From NCBI RefSeq assembly GCF_042427745.1, contig NZ_JBHMFA010000003.1: DNA of 35,113 nucleotides. One strand, 5' to 3'. How positions within the stretch are numbered: the first letter of the stretch is position 1; the number at the start of each line of letters is the position of its first letter. Of the stretch, positions 15,579 to 25,600 are shown one piece after another. This DNA is from Algibacter miyuki. Its GTDB lineage: Bacteria; Bacteroidota; Bacteroidia; Flavobacteriales; Flavobacteriaceae. The notes below the pieces were generated by a model. The model did not search any database. It worked only from the letters and a program-made list of their open reading frames with translations, and had not been told where the DNA came from. The translations under genes were made by a program, and so were the position numbers.

Positions 15579-15857
15579 ATGGAATTACGTATTACAAACT
15601 GCAACAATTTTTTCAAAATTAAAGGCGTGTTAAACAAAAATAGTTTAGCTATTTTTAATAATGAATTTAAAGACATTTTTAATCGTGTAAGTACGCTTAC
15701 CATCAGTATTGAAGACGTGAAAAGTATGGACCGCTATGGAGTAAAAGCTTTAGCTGAATTGCATAACGAAGCTGTTTTAAAAAAGAAAAACATGGCTATT
15801 GTTGGTGTAGGTAGTAAAGGTTTATACGATCACTTTAAATCTAATGTAGCGGCATAA
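15579..15857 (+). CDS. STAS-domain protein, anti-sigma antagonist-like
   Basis: 92 residues. The fold pattern is STAS: strand MELRITNCNNFFKIKG, then IEDVKSMDRYGVKALAELHNEA, then KKKNMAIVGVGSKGLYDHF. In regulated STAS proteins the loop reads D-S-S-G with a phosphorylated serine. Here it is D51-R-Y-G54, so the phospho-site is lost. No serine kinase or sigma factor is next to it. It may bind a partner constitutively, or serve a structural role. It stands alone between divergent and convergent neighbours. Confidence 0.65.
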   Translation: MELRITNCNNFFKIKGVLNKNSLAIFNNEFKDIFNRVSTLTISIEDVKSMDRYGVKALAELHNEAVLKKKNMAIVGVGSKGLYDHFKSNVAA

Positions 15858-15880
15858 TTGATTAATAACCTATATTGAAT

Positions 15881-16981
15881 CTATAAAATGTTCTTTTGAT
15901 GTTTATAAAAAGCATCGGCCTGTAATTGCATGAGTTCTCTCGTTTTTTTGCGCTTATAGTTGTAAAGTTCATCTTCAGTTTCTATATCGGTATATACTCG
16001 ATTGTTAATTGCATTATCAGTTTTTAGTAAAGCTTCTAATTGATTTTTATTTTGAAGGACATTGGTTTTAATAGCCAATTCTAAATCTTCTAGTTTAAAA
16101 TCGTAAGCGCCTTTTGGGGATAATAATTTCGCCAATATAGGTGAGGTTTCTATAGCTAAAAACAACAGAAATATAAAAAATGATGGCAGCCATGATAATT
16201 TGTTTAAAGCATTTACACGCGCCATTAATCCATCAAAATTATTAATTACAGGTTGTGTAGTATCAACCTGTAATTGGTAATTTGTTTTTAGTGTGGTTTT
16301 CTGCTGCTTTAAATCGGCTTTTTTAGTTTTGTTTTCTAATTTTAATTCCTGAAGTTCGGCAAGTAAAGCATCGTGCTTTTCTCTTTTTTCTTTATAAACA
16401 GGGCCTTTACCCAGTCTATTAGTTCCTGCTGTACCCTCGGCTTCTGCGATGTAAATATTGTAAAGTGTATTAACCTCAGCTTCTTTACTGATAACCTCGT
16501 TTTCTAGAGTTGTTATATCTGTTTCTAGAGCGGTTATTTCTGGATTAAATTGTGCTAATATTTGATTTTGGTTGGCTAGGGTTAAATCGTTTTTTTGTTC
16601 TAATAAAACCTGATTAATTTCTTTTTCGAAAATCTTTAATTCTAAAGGTTTAGAAATGACAATGGCTATAATTACAGCAAGCATAATTCTTGGTGTAGCT
16701 TGGAGTAACTCGTCTAAAAAGCGACCGGTTTTCTTGATTGTAGAAACGATGTAACGGTCTAAATTAAAAATGAGTAATCCCCAAATAAAACCGAAGCCAA
16801 TGGCAGCAAAGTAATTGTCGAAAACGGTGTAAAGTGCATAACTAGCGGCTATAAAAGCCATTAATGCAGTAAAGAAAACGGTTGCGCCAATGCCCGCGTA
16901 TTTATTTTGTTCACCTTTAGAGCATTGCTCTAGAATATCGGTGTCGGCGCCAGAGCAAGTGATGAAGAATTGCTTTAGCAT
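15881..16981 (-). CDS. DUF4407 membrane protein
   Basis: 366 residues. It begins LKQFFITCSGADTDIL and has three N-terminal helices (about 30-50, 57-75 and 92-112, with FIWGLLIFNLDRYIVSTIKK between), a long charged coiled coil (about 120-240) and a fourth helix near 265-285. This is the DUF4407 pattern of a bacterial inner-membrane protein with a coiled-coil domain outside the bilayer. Function is not known. Its 3' end converges on the STAS gene, 23 bases apart. Confidence 0.85.
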   Translation of the reverse strand: MLKQFFITCSGADTDILEQCSKGEQNKYAGIGATVFFTALMAFIAASYALYTVFDNYFAAIGFGFIWGLLIFNLDRYIVSTIKKTGRFLDELLQATPRIMLAVIIAIVISKPLELKIFEKEINQVLLEQKNDLTLANQNQILAQFNPEITALETDITTLENEVISKEAEVNTLYNIYIAEAEGTAGTNRLGKGPVYKEKREKHDALLAELQELKLENKTKKADLKQQKTTLKTNYQLQVDTTQPVINNFDGLMARVNALNKLSWLPSFFIFLLFLAIETSPILAKLLSPKGAYDFKLEDLELAIKTNVLQNKNQLEALLKTDNAINNRVYTDIETEDELYNYKRKKTRELMQLQADAFYKHQKNIL

Positions 16982-17048
16982 AATGTGATTGATTTTTGAT
17001 TGATTGACTATTAGAACGTTGAAGCAGGTGTTTTGTTACAAAATTGTA

Positions 17049-17078
17049 TAAAAAAAGCCTCGAATTAACGAGGCTTTT
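17049..17078 (-). terminator. Terminator of the sigma/Sus operon
   Basis: On the minus strand AAAAGCCTCG pairs with CGAGGCTTTT around a six-base loop and is followed by further T residues. It lies about 30 bases after the stop of the T9SS gene and ends the long minus-strand unit. Confidence 0.85.
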
Positions 17079-17108
17079 CAAAGTATAGAAAGAATAATTT
17101 GCTATTAA

Positions 17109-18560
17109 TTACTTCACCATAATCTTTTTTGTAATGCTACTTAAGTCGGTTTTTATATTTAATAAATACATACCGCTGTTTAAATTTAATTCAATTTTTT
17201 CTGAAGAAATAACGCCTTGAGAGACTTGTTTTCCTGATAGATCATGAATTGTGTAATTTGTGTTAACCAAAGTTGTTGGAACCATAATGTAATCTGAAGT
17301 TGGGTTTGGATATACACTAATTATTTCTGCTTGAGTATTATCAACAGATAAGGTTGATGGGTCAAAGCTGTATAGTTCTTTACCTGTAGAGCCGTTATTG
17401 CCTTCAAAATATAACATACCGTTCAAGACTGTAACTTCATCTATCTCTTTTATGGTAGCGTCTAGTTGCGATACGGTTACACCATCAGTTCTAAATAAAA
17501 ATTTGTCCGAACTAGTCCCATTCTCACCGCTATAATATACATAACCGTTATATGCTGTAAAATCTTCTGGATCATGGTTATTATCACTTCCTGAGATATT
17601 ACTAATGTTTGTTACTGTATCTAAGGTTGGATTGAAAACATAAAGTTGATCGCCGTTTGTACCATCATCTCCTTCAAAAAATAATAGATCATTCCAAGCG
17701 TATAAATTTGCAATACCAGCAAGAGTCGATGCAGATGCTACAGCAAGAGTTCCTGCTGTGGTTCCATCGGTTTTCCATAGTGAGTTATCTGCTTCAAAAT
17801 ATAGTGTACTGCCCAATATAGTAAAGTTGCTAATACTTGAGTCTCCTGTTCCGGTGTCGATATCTTTAATTAGCGAAAAAGTATCTGCTGTCGGGTTATA
17901 TGCGTATAGTTCATTTCCAACTGTGGCATCTTCTGTGGAGTAGTTCATGTACATGAAAATTTGATTGTTGAATACAATCATGTTTTGTAAAATCACTTCG
18001 TAACCCGCACCAACATCTGCAACTTGTACAGCATCGTTTACACCATCCCATTGCACTAATTTATTTACCGTTTCTCCTGTAGTGCTTCCAGGTTGGCCAC
18101 CTACAGTAAAATAAGCTAAACCATCTAATTCTACAAAACGTTGTGGAGATTCGCCGGTAATGGTAGACATAAGGTCTACTTTAGTAGTTCCTGCTTCGGT
18201 ACCGTCTGATGTCCATAATTCTGAACTTGTATCAAATGCGGTAAAATAAAGTTTGTTGTTAAAGGTAAAGAGATTACCGGGGTTACTACTAGAATTTCCT
18301 GTACGTATATCTTTTACAAAAGTGGTTCCTGTACTGGTGCCATCGGTAACCCAAAGTTCTTTTCCTAAATGAGCACCACCTGGTGTGTTTGAACCGTTGG
18401 AATCATCGGCTGAAAAAAATATTTGGCCATTGTGCACAGTAAGGTTTGCAGGGCTAGAATTAGAAGATCCCGCGTCGTTAATTTCTTTTACTAAGGTTAC
18501 TTGAGCGTTTAAAATTAAGGCACCTGCAACGGCGACAATGGAGAGTAATTGTTTTTTCAT
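17109..18560 (-). CDS. T9SS-exported ELWxTDGT-repeat protein
   Basis: 483 residues. A signal peptide (about 1-19) is followed by repeats of the ELWxTDGTxxGT type (ELWVTDGTSTGT, ELWTSDGTEAGT, SLWKTDGTTAGT) alternating with LYFTA/LYFEA strands, which suggests a beta-propeller. The C-terminus (about 415-483) is a type A T9SS sorting domain: ISVYPNPTSDYI, TIHDLSGKQV, GMYLLNI, ending KKIMVK. It should be carried over the outer membrane by type IX secretion. It starts 28 bases after the peroxidase gene and ends at a strong terminator, so it is the last member of the Sus-like operon. Its ligand is unknown. Confidence 0.85.
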   Translation of the reverse strand: MKKQLLSIVAVAGALILNAQVTLVKEINDAGSSNSSPANLTVHNGQIFFSADDSNGSNTPGGAHLGKELWVTDGTSTGTTFVKDIRTGNSSSNPGNLFTFNNKLYFTAFDTSSELWTSDGTEAGTTKVDLMSTITGESPQRFVELDGLAYFTVGGQPGSTTGETVNKLVQWDGVNDAVQVADVGAGYEVILQNMIVFNNQIFMYMNYSTEDATVGNELYAYNPTADTFSLIKDIDTGTGDSSISNFTILGSTLYFEADNSLWKTDGTTAGTLAVASASTLAGIANLYAWNDLLFFEGDDGTNGDQLYVFNPTLDTVTNISNISGSDNNHDPEDFTAYNGYVYYSGENGTSSDKFLFRTDGVTVSQLDATIKEIDEVTVLNGMLYFEGNNGSTGKELYSFDPSTLSVDNTQAEIISVYPNPTSDYIMVPTTLVNTNYTIHDLSGKQVSQGVISSEKIELNLNSGMYLLNIKTDLSSITKKIMVK

Positions 18561-18588
18561 AATTTAAAAATTTTGAGTTAATAAAAAT

Positions 18589-19734
18589 TTATTGAGGAAG
18601 TTGTGGTATTAATGTTCTACCTCTGCTAGAAGACAAGGTTTCCATGAAAGCGATTAATGCTTCGATTTCATTTTTTTCTAGATCTAATTTTTTTAAGATC
18701 GGCGAGTTTGTAGGTATTAAAGAGTCGCGCCCTTTACCTAAGTATTTTTTCTGAACAACTGCAGGGTTGCCAAGGTTGTAAAATTGAACAACATCTAATA
18801 AACTAGGGAAGTGTCCATTATGCATCCAAGGCCCAGTTCTGGCAACTTCTCTTAATGTTGGAGTTCTAATTTTTCCAATATCATCCATGTTTTTGGTAAC
18901 GTTGTAGCGACCAAAATCTTCATCTTTTGTGCCAAACAAGGTTTGCCCGTCGTTATGAAATTGGTTGTCAGAGAAGTAAGGTGTGTTGTGGCAATTGATA
19001 CACCTTCCTTTTGTACGGAATACATGCAGCCCTAAAACCTCTTGATTGTTAAGTTTTGTAGAATCGCCTTCAACAAACTTATCGAACCTTGTTTTGTAAC
19101 TGTTTACGGTACGTTCAAAGGTTGCTATGGCAAATTGAATACGTTCTAATGAAATGGTGTCATTTCCAAAGGCAGCTTCAAACAAGGGTTTGTAGCCTTT
19201 TATTTCAGCTATTTTATCAACGGCAATATTGAGTTTTTCGTTCATCTCTAAAGGATCTCCAATAGGGAACCTGGCTTGGTCTTCTAAGCTAGAAGCGCGA
19301 CCATCCCAAAAGAGGCTGTGTGCAAAACCAGAATTTAAAATAGTCATAGAATTTCGCGCTCCGGTTTGACGATCGTGACCAAAAGAACGCGTGGAATTAT
19401 CCGTCCATGCTAATTCTGGGTTGTGGCAAGACGCACATGCTATTTGTCCGCTAACCGATAATCTTGGGTCGAAAAAGAGTGTTTTACCGAGTTTAGATTT
19501 TTCTTGACTAAACGGGTTGTATTCTGGATGTTGTAATTTGGGTAAAGCGCCAATATCTTTAAAAGTTTCTTTGTTTACTGTACTATCTAAATCTGGCGCA
19601 GGCCATTTAGTAATATCTCCACTAGAGTAAATTGCTTTTAAGTCTGCAATATTGGTGTATTCGTCTTTATGTTCTGTTTTGCACGAACATATAAAAACAC
19701 AGATAAATAAGGATAAAATTAGGTTGTTTCTCAT
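18589..19734 (-). CDS. Di-heme cytochrome c peroxidase (CcpA/MauG family), lipoprotein
   Basis: 381 residues. A lipoprotein signal ends at about Cys18 (FICSC). Two c-type heme sites are visible: CASCH at 100-104 and CINCH at 245-249. LFFDPRLSVSGQ, the FWDGR segment, and TPTLREVARTGPWMHNGHF are typical of bacterial di-heme peroxidases and MauG-like enzymes. Members either reduce peroxide with electrons from a cytochrome or oxidise a protein side chain. It sits in the operon with SusC/SusD-like proteins, two bases after the preceding lipoprotein gene. That location suggests redox chemistry on an imported substrate or on a partner protein, which is inference. Confidence 0.9.
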   Translation of the reverse strand: MRNNLILSLFICVFICSCKTEHKDEYTNIADLKAIYSSGDITKWPAPDLDSTVNKETFKDIGALPKLQHPEYNPFSQEKSKLGKTLFFDPRLSVSGQIACASCHNPELAWTDNSTRSFGHDRQTGARNSMTILNSGFAHSLFWDGRASSLEDQARFPIGDPLEMNEKLNIAVDKIAEIKGYKPLFEAAFGNDTISLERIQFAIATFERTVNSYKTRFDKFVEGDSTKLNNQEVLGLHVFRTKGRCINCHNTPYFSDNQFHNDGQTLFGTKDEDFGRYNVTKNMDDIGKIRTPTLREVARTGPWMHNGHFPSLLDVVQFYNLGNPAVVQKKYLGKGRDSLIPTNSPILKKLDLEKNEIEALIAFMETLSSSRGRTLIPQLPQ

Positions 19735-19736
19735 GG

Positions 19737-21215
19737 TTATTCTAGTATGTATTCTGTAATGCAGTTGTTAGTAGTTAAATCTTCGGGGTCGGTATAACTG
19801 CTAGTGTTGTATAAGCGATATTCTGAAGTGATTGTACCTCCGAAAATGGCGTCGTTAGTCAGGTTTAGTTGAAATTTAAGTTCGAAAATACCTGGGCTTA
19901 CTTCTTCGTAAGTACCTTCACCTGAAATAGCAAAAGAAAAACTTTCGTCACTTTTGTTAGAAATGGTTAAAAACTGAGGGATTATTAAAATAGAACCGTT
20001 AGTTGTGCTTGTTCCGTTTTCTGGGAAAAACTCTATAGCAGGTGTGGTATTAAATCCAGGAGAGTTTGCTCTACTTGTGCTCTCGTTACTAAAGTATCTT
20101 TTTAAGTTGAATGCATTTGTAGTGGTGGTTGCAATAGGGCTATCGAAACCAATTTGAAAGGCATGATGGTAAATGTCGTCTAGCGGATCGGCGGTACCAT
20201 TATCACTATAAAGTACAGCGTTAGGGTTTGTAGATTCTACAACAATAGGGTAGGTGAAAGCAAAAGTAGATTGCCAAACGCATTCGCCATCTTCATTAAA
20301 ATCGTTCCAATGCTCTATGTAGGTGCGATAAAATGAATCTGATAAATTGTAGAAATTCGCTGCTATATTAACAGTAACATCACGATCAGACTTAATAGGC
20401 TTTACAATTTGTAGTGTACTATTTCCGGTGGTTGTGTAGTTTTCGCTATCTATAAGTGTAATAATGGTTTGGTATAATACATCATCATTTTCAATAGATT
20501 CATTTAAAGTCATTCTGTAGTTTATAGTCGAAGTGTTTTCTCCTATATCTAATGGCTCAATGCTATAATCGAAGCCGTTTAAAAATTTAAAAATATTTGA
20601 GGTTTCAATTTCCGAAGGAAGATATCCGTTAGGAAAATTTACGGCAAAGTCTATTTGTTCACCTGCTGCACCTGTAATTTCAATTCTGTTTGCCAGAAAT
20701 GTATAGGTGGTTGTAATAGGCTCTAAATTAATAGTGAATTCTGTATTAGTTTCGTTTGAATTTAAGTTGCCTAAATTTATCGAAGGGTCTGATACCGATT
20801 CTAGGTTTAAAATGATGCTTTCTTCACTAGACCATCGTTTATTAAAGTTGATATAAATAGTATCGGTTAATTGATTGTTTTGAAACGAAACTTGGTTTAC
20901 CGGACTGATAGTAAATAGATCTTCATTAGAGGAAGATGCAACGCTGTAATTTACGGTTACTTCGTTTTCTAAGGTGTAAGATGTTAGAGTTACAGGTACT
21001 TTTAAAGTGTTAACCCCTGTGTTTGTATAACTAACGCTTGGTATAATGGCACTGCTTACTTGTGGGTATTCTAATGGTTCGTTGTTGCTGTTGGTTAAAA
21101 AATTAAACCGAACATAACTAGGCACGTTATCGGCTGTGTTATCATCATTTTTAGAGCATGAAAACATCATGGTAAAAATGGTTACTATGGCTAATATGGT
21201 TTTAGTATGTGTCAT
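19737..21215 (-). CDS. Large beta-rich lipoprotein, SusE-position surface protein
   Basis: 492 residues. The signal peptide ends in MMFSC with lipid Cys20, then KNDDN, an acidic stretch that fits surface export. The rest is rich in Thr, Asn and Ser strands; repeated Calx-beta-like segments (VTVNYSVASSSNEDLF, WSSEESIILNLESV) occupy the first half. It has the place of a SusE-type surface-binding lipoprotein directly after SusD, overlapping that gene by 14 bases. It may bind the locus's substrate or be the partner of the downstream peroxidase. I assign no family. Confidence 0.6.
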   Translation of the reverse strand: MTHTKTILAIVTIFTMMFSCSKNDDNTADNVPSYVRFNFLTNSNNEPLEYPQVSSAIIPSVSYTNTGVNTLKVPVTLTSYTLENEVTVNYSVASSSNEDLFTISPVNQVSFQNNQLTDTIYINFNKRWSSEESIILNLESVSDPSINLGNLNSNETNTEFTINLEPITTTYTFLANRIEITGAAGEQIDFAVNFPNGYLPSEIETSNIFKFLNGFDYSIEPLDIGENTSTINYRMTLNESIENDDVLYQTIITLIDSENYTTTGNSTLQIVKPIKSDRDVTVNIAANFYNLSDSFYRTYIEHWNDFNEDGECVWQSTFAFTYPIVVESTNPNAVLYSDNGTADPLDDIYHHAFQIGFDSPIATTTTNAFNLKRYFSNESTSRANSPGFNTTPAIEFFPENGTSTTNGSILIIPQFLTISNKSDESFSFAISGEGTYEEVSPGIFELKFQLNLTNDAIFGGTITSEYRLYNTSSYTDPEDLTTNNCITEYILE

Positions 21216-22680
21216 TTTGCTGTAAATTAGAGTTAAGTTCGATGTTGCTATCTGGAATTGGAAGTATGTATTTTCCTGAAGGATAAATTAAGTTGCAAGT
21301 TTGCGATACGCAGTCTGCACCTCTTACAATATTTTGTTGAAACCTCGCTAAATCGAATAAATATTGAGCTTCAAAACACATTTCTTTTCGGCGTTCTAAT
21401 AAAAGTATATCTTCTAAATTGGTGGTCTCCGTTAATAGTGTGGCATTTGCTCGGTTTCTTAATATATTGATGTCGTCTTTACAATCTTCTAGGTTTTCAA
21501 GTCCTAATGATGCTTCGGCTCTTATTAAATACATTTCACTTAATCTGATGGCTACAAAGCCTGGGTTATCTTGAAATTTTTTGGTGAAATAATAGGGGCG
21601 ATCTTCTAATTCACCATTAATTAAGGTAGGTAAATTGGTTTCAAGAAAAAGTTGTCCTCGCAAATCGTTAGTTTCAAAAAGGTTTAGTAAATCTTCCGAA
21701 GCGACGTAGTCTGCATAATCTGCTGTTGAGGTAAAACCATAGGAGCTCGATAGTGAGCCACCAACCGTACCACCAGTATCGCGCGGAATTGAAAACTCTA
21801 ATAAAGTTTCAGAAATTGGTAAGTCTGTTTTTTCCCATTCTGCTATATAATCTTCCGAAGGTGTTAGTGTTTTTCCTGAATTCAGAATTACTTCATTTGC
21901 CAAATCGTAAGCATTTTGCCAATCGTATTTAGAAACGTAAACTCGAGCAAGTAAAGCTTGAGTGCTTATTTTATTAAAATAAGAATACGTTGGTCCATCT
22001 AAAAGTAAAGTGTTGGAGTAGTTGTTTATTGCTGAAGTTAAATCGTCAATAATTAAATCGTAGGTTGTTGCTAAGGTTTCTCTAGATGGGTACGTAATGC
22101 CGTTGGTTAAGGTTGTTTTGCTGTATACGAGTCCTAAATGACTAGCATCTGCAGTAAAACCATAATTTTGCGCATATATTTGAGATAATATAAAATGAAC
22201 ATAAGCTCTAATGGTTAAGGCTTCGGCTCTTATTTGATTTTTTATATTCTCATTAGAATCTGTTAGTGCATCCACATATTCTAGAATAAGATTTGCTTGG
22301 TTTATAATATCGTAGCTGTCATCATAAAACCCGTCTAAATTACTGTCATCTGCTAAATCTGTAAAGTTGTAAACGTTTTCTATATTAAAAGGCACCGTAA
22401 TTTGCCCCGTATTATTACCCGTTTCTGTTGGTGTAAAGGTGATGTTGCCAGCTTGCATATCGGCGTAAGTAGCATAGCGCTCACCTCTCACGTTGGCTTC
22501 TAAATTATCGTAAGCACCATTTAGAGCGGTTACCACACCATCCGTAGTATCTAATAATTCTGTGATAGATGTTTGTGATCCTGGTTCTAGCTCTAAAAAA
22601 CTGCTGCAATTAAGGCAGGTTGCTAGCAATGCTGTTAGGATGTATTTCGAAAATTGTTTGAGTTGTTTTGTTTGTATCAT
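21202..22680 (-). CDS. SusD/RagB family outer-membrane lipoprotein
   Basis: About 492 residues from the ATG at 22680; a GTG one codon earlier is also possible. The lipoprotein signal ends LNCSSFLELEP, the usual SusD opening. The core has TPR-like helices and the RagB/SusD signatures QIRAEALTIRAYVHFILSQI, LTNGITYPSRET and, at the C-terminus, VAIRLSEMYLIRAEASL with LLLERRKEMCFE. SusD proteins cap the SusC pore and bind substrate. It begins four bases after the SusC stop. Substrate is unknown; no glycosidase accompanies it. Confidence 0.92.
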   Translation of the reverse strand: MIQTKQLKQFSKYILTALLATCLNCSSFLELEPGSQTSITELLDTTDGVVTALNGAYDNLEANVRGERYATYADMQAGNITFTPTETGNNTGQITVPFNIENVYNFTDLADDSNLDGFYDDSYDIINQANLILEYVDALTDSNENIKNQIRAEALTIRAYVHFILSQIYAQNYGFTADASHLGLVYSKTTLTNGITYPSRETLATTYDLIIDDLTSAINNYSNTLLLDGPTYSYFNKISTQALLARVYVSKYDWQNAYDLANEVILNSGKTLTPSEDYIAEWEKTDLPISETLLEFSIPRDTGGTVGGSLSSSYGFTSTADYADYVASEDLLNLFETNDLRGQLFLETNLPTLINGELEDRPYYFTKKFQDNPGFVAIRLSEMYLIRAEASLGLENLEDCKDDINILRNRANATLLTETTNLEDILLLERRKEMCFEAQYLFDLARFQQNIVRGADCVSQTCNLIYPSGKYILPIPDSNIELNSNLQQNDTY

Positions 22681-22684
22681 CACC

Positions 22685-25600
22685 TTAAAATTTTGCGTTT
22701 AATCCTATTGAAATTGTTCTGGCTTGTGGGTAGCTAAATCTAAATTCACTAATACCGTTTCTACCATTCAAGCTTTTTTCTTTATACCAATAAAGTACAT
22801 TAGATACATCGGTATAAATAGATAATGCATCTAAAAAACCAACACTATTGCGCGGAAAGCTGTAGTTTAAATTCACGTTACTTATTCTTAAAGACGTAGC
22901 GTCGTATAAGTATTTATCGTAGTTAGAAATGGTTGGGTTGTTACTGGTTACAATTGGGTTTAAGGCAACATCGCCTTGGTTTCTCCAATAATCGTATGCG
23001 TTAACCGATAAATTTCTGTTTGAAGTAATATTGTATTTGGCAATAAGTTCATCTTCTGCTAAATAATCACCGCCTATTTGAAAGCTTCCTCGAATGGATA
23101 AGCTTATATTATTGTTGAAGGTGAAGGTGTTATTGAAACCACCGTAGGCGTCGGGTTGATAATCTCCAATAGGAACCCAATCGGCACTGCTAAACAAACT
23201 GTTGTAAGTTACGGCGTCGTAAATTTCGCCATCTTTTTTAAGTAAGTCACGTCCGGTAGCTGGGTCGATACCTGCCCATTTAATACCCCAAATAGTAGTG
23301 GTGCTGTAGCCAACTTTTTGTGCCAATGCTTTTTCTGAAAGTGAAAATTCATTACCTAAACCTTTAAGTTCTGTAACTTCACTTTGTAGTGTAGAAATGT
23401 TGAATGAAGTGGTCCATTTAAAATCCTCTTTTTGAAACCATTTAAACTTTGTTGATAGTTCTAACCCTTTGTTGTACATGCTTGCAGCGTTAATTTGGAT
23501 GGAACTATAGCCGGTCTCGGTAGGTATGTTTCTACTTGTAATAAGGTCTTTAATATCGTCGTAATAATATTCAAGCGTTAAACTCACTGTGTTTAAAAAG
23601 TTGAAGTTTAAACCCGCATTAAATTTTTTGTTCTTTTCCCAACTCAGTTCGCCGTTAGGAGCTGCAGATGGGTAGGCAATATCTAAGTTATTATAACCAT
23701 TGTCATCAATGTTGTATAAGCCTTTAGAGCGGTAAGAACCTATTCTAGAGTTTCCTGTAGTTCCGTAACTTAATTTCAGTTTTAATAAATCAACCCAATT
23801 ATTGGTGTTTAAAAAATTCTCGTTAGATAAAATCCAGCTTACACCGGCACCTCCTGTGTAGGCCACATTGGTGTCGTCTCCAAAAACAGAACTTTGGTCT
23901 CGCCTAAAATTAGCTAGAATAAAATAGCGTTTTTTGTAATTGTAATTAAGTTGCGAAAAGAGTGATACTTTAGAGTTGTTACTAATGTCCGAACTATAAG
24001 TTTGGTTGCCTGTAGATTCATCGTCAGTCGTTGAAGGATCATCGTCTTGAACCGCATCGGTAACGCCGTTTATAATATTGGGGTTTACAAAGCCACGACC
24101 TGAAGCATAATCAAAGTCTACATTTTCTTCTGTAAGTTCAATTCCAAAAACACCATCAAAAGCGCTGTTTTCGGTTATTTGCTTATTGTAAAGTGCGCGT
24201 GTTTGCCAGTTCCATTTATTGGTGTGTCTGTTGTTTATTAAGCGACGACCATAGAGGGGGTACGATGTATCATTTAGCGTAAAACTACCATTAACTTGAC
24301 CGCTTTCATTTTCTCCAGAAAAATAACGATCTTGTTCCTTATCTCTGTAAGAAAGACCAAAAAGAGACGATATGTTTAAGTCTTTTGTAATATGATAAGT
24401 AGCTTGTAAGCTTCCTAGCATACCGTAACTATTAGAAGTGTTTTTGTTTTGATCAATGGCTGCCAATGGGTTTCCTAAGCCGGTAACACCAACGTCAGCA
24501 TATGATCCGTCTTCGTTATAAGGAGATAGGGTTGGAGCAAAAGCATAGCTGTAATAAATGTTTGGAGCATCTTTTGCAACGTAGCTCGGACTTAAAGATA
24601 AATTGATGTCTAATTTTTTATGACGATATCCTAAATTGATACTCGCGTTTAGTTGTTCATTGGTATTCCCTTTTTGAGGTTCGTCTATTTTTTTATAGGT
24701 TAAACTCGCACGGTATGAAAAGGCTTCCGAAGCTCCAGATACACTAAAGTTATATTTGTTGTAAACTCCTGTGCCATTTAGTAAGTTAAACCAATCGGTA
24801 TCAACGCCATTGTATGGTGTTGGTGTGTAGCCAACGGTTGTGTTTTTTAAGTATTCATTTCTCAGTTCGTGGTATTGAGCACCATTTAAATATTCAATTT
24901 GATTAATTGCAGATGAAATTCCTAATTGTGATGAAAACCCAAATTTAGCAGCGCCTTTTTTTCCTTTTTTTGTGGTAATTAAAATAACACCATTGGCGGC
25001 ATCGGCACCATAAATACTAACAGCGGCGGCATCTTTTAGAACCGTGAAACTTTCAATGTTTTCGGGAGAAATTTGAGATAACGGATTCGATAAATCTTCA
25101 GAAGAACTTCCGTTAGCATCAAAAAAGTTGTTGTCTATCGCCATTTCCTCGGCCATAATAACGCCATCAATAATAATAAGCGGTTGTGTTGAAGTTCCGT
25201 ATACGGCACCGTTTAAAGGCGTTAAACTACCTTGTCCACGAATGTTGATACTTACCGGCCCGCCTATTCCCGATGTATTTTCAATATAAACACCGGCTAT
25301 TTGTCCGTCTACCATTTTATCAATACTTTCTGAAGCTTGATCTACCGCAATATCTTTAGCATTAAGCGTTTCTATACTTCCAACAATTTCTTCTCTAAGT
25401 GTTTTTGTTCCGTAAGATGATGTAATAACCACCTGGTCGAGTTCATCAGCAGCTTCCTTTAAGTAAAATGTGAATTTCGAATTGTTACCAACGACCTGAG
25501 TTAAGGTTTCCATGCCTAAATAATGTACTTCAAGTTCCAAAGTGTTGAGGTTGTTGCCTTGTAAACGGTAAGTGAACTCGCCATTAAAATTAGTTATCGC

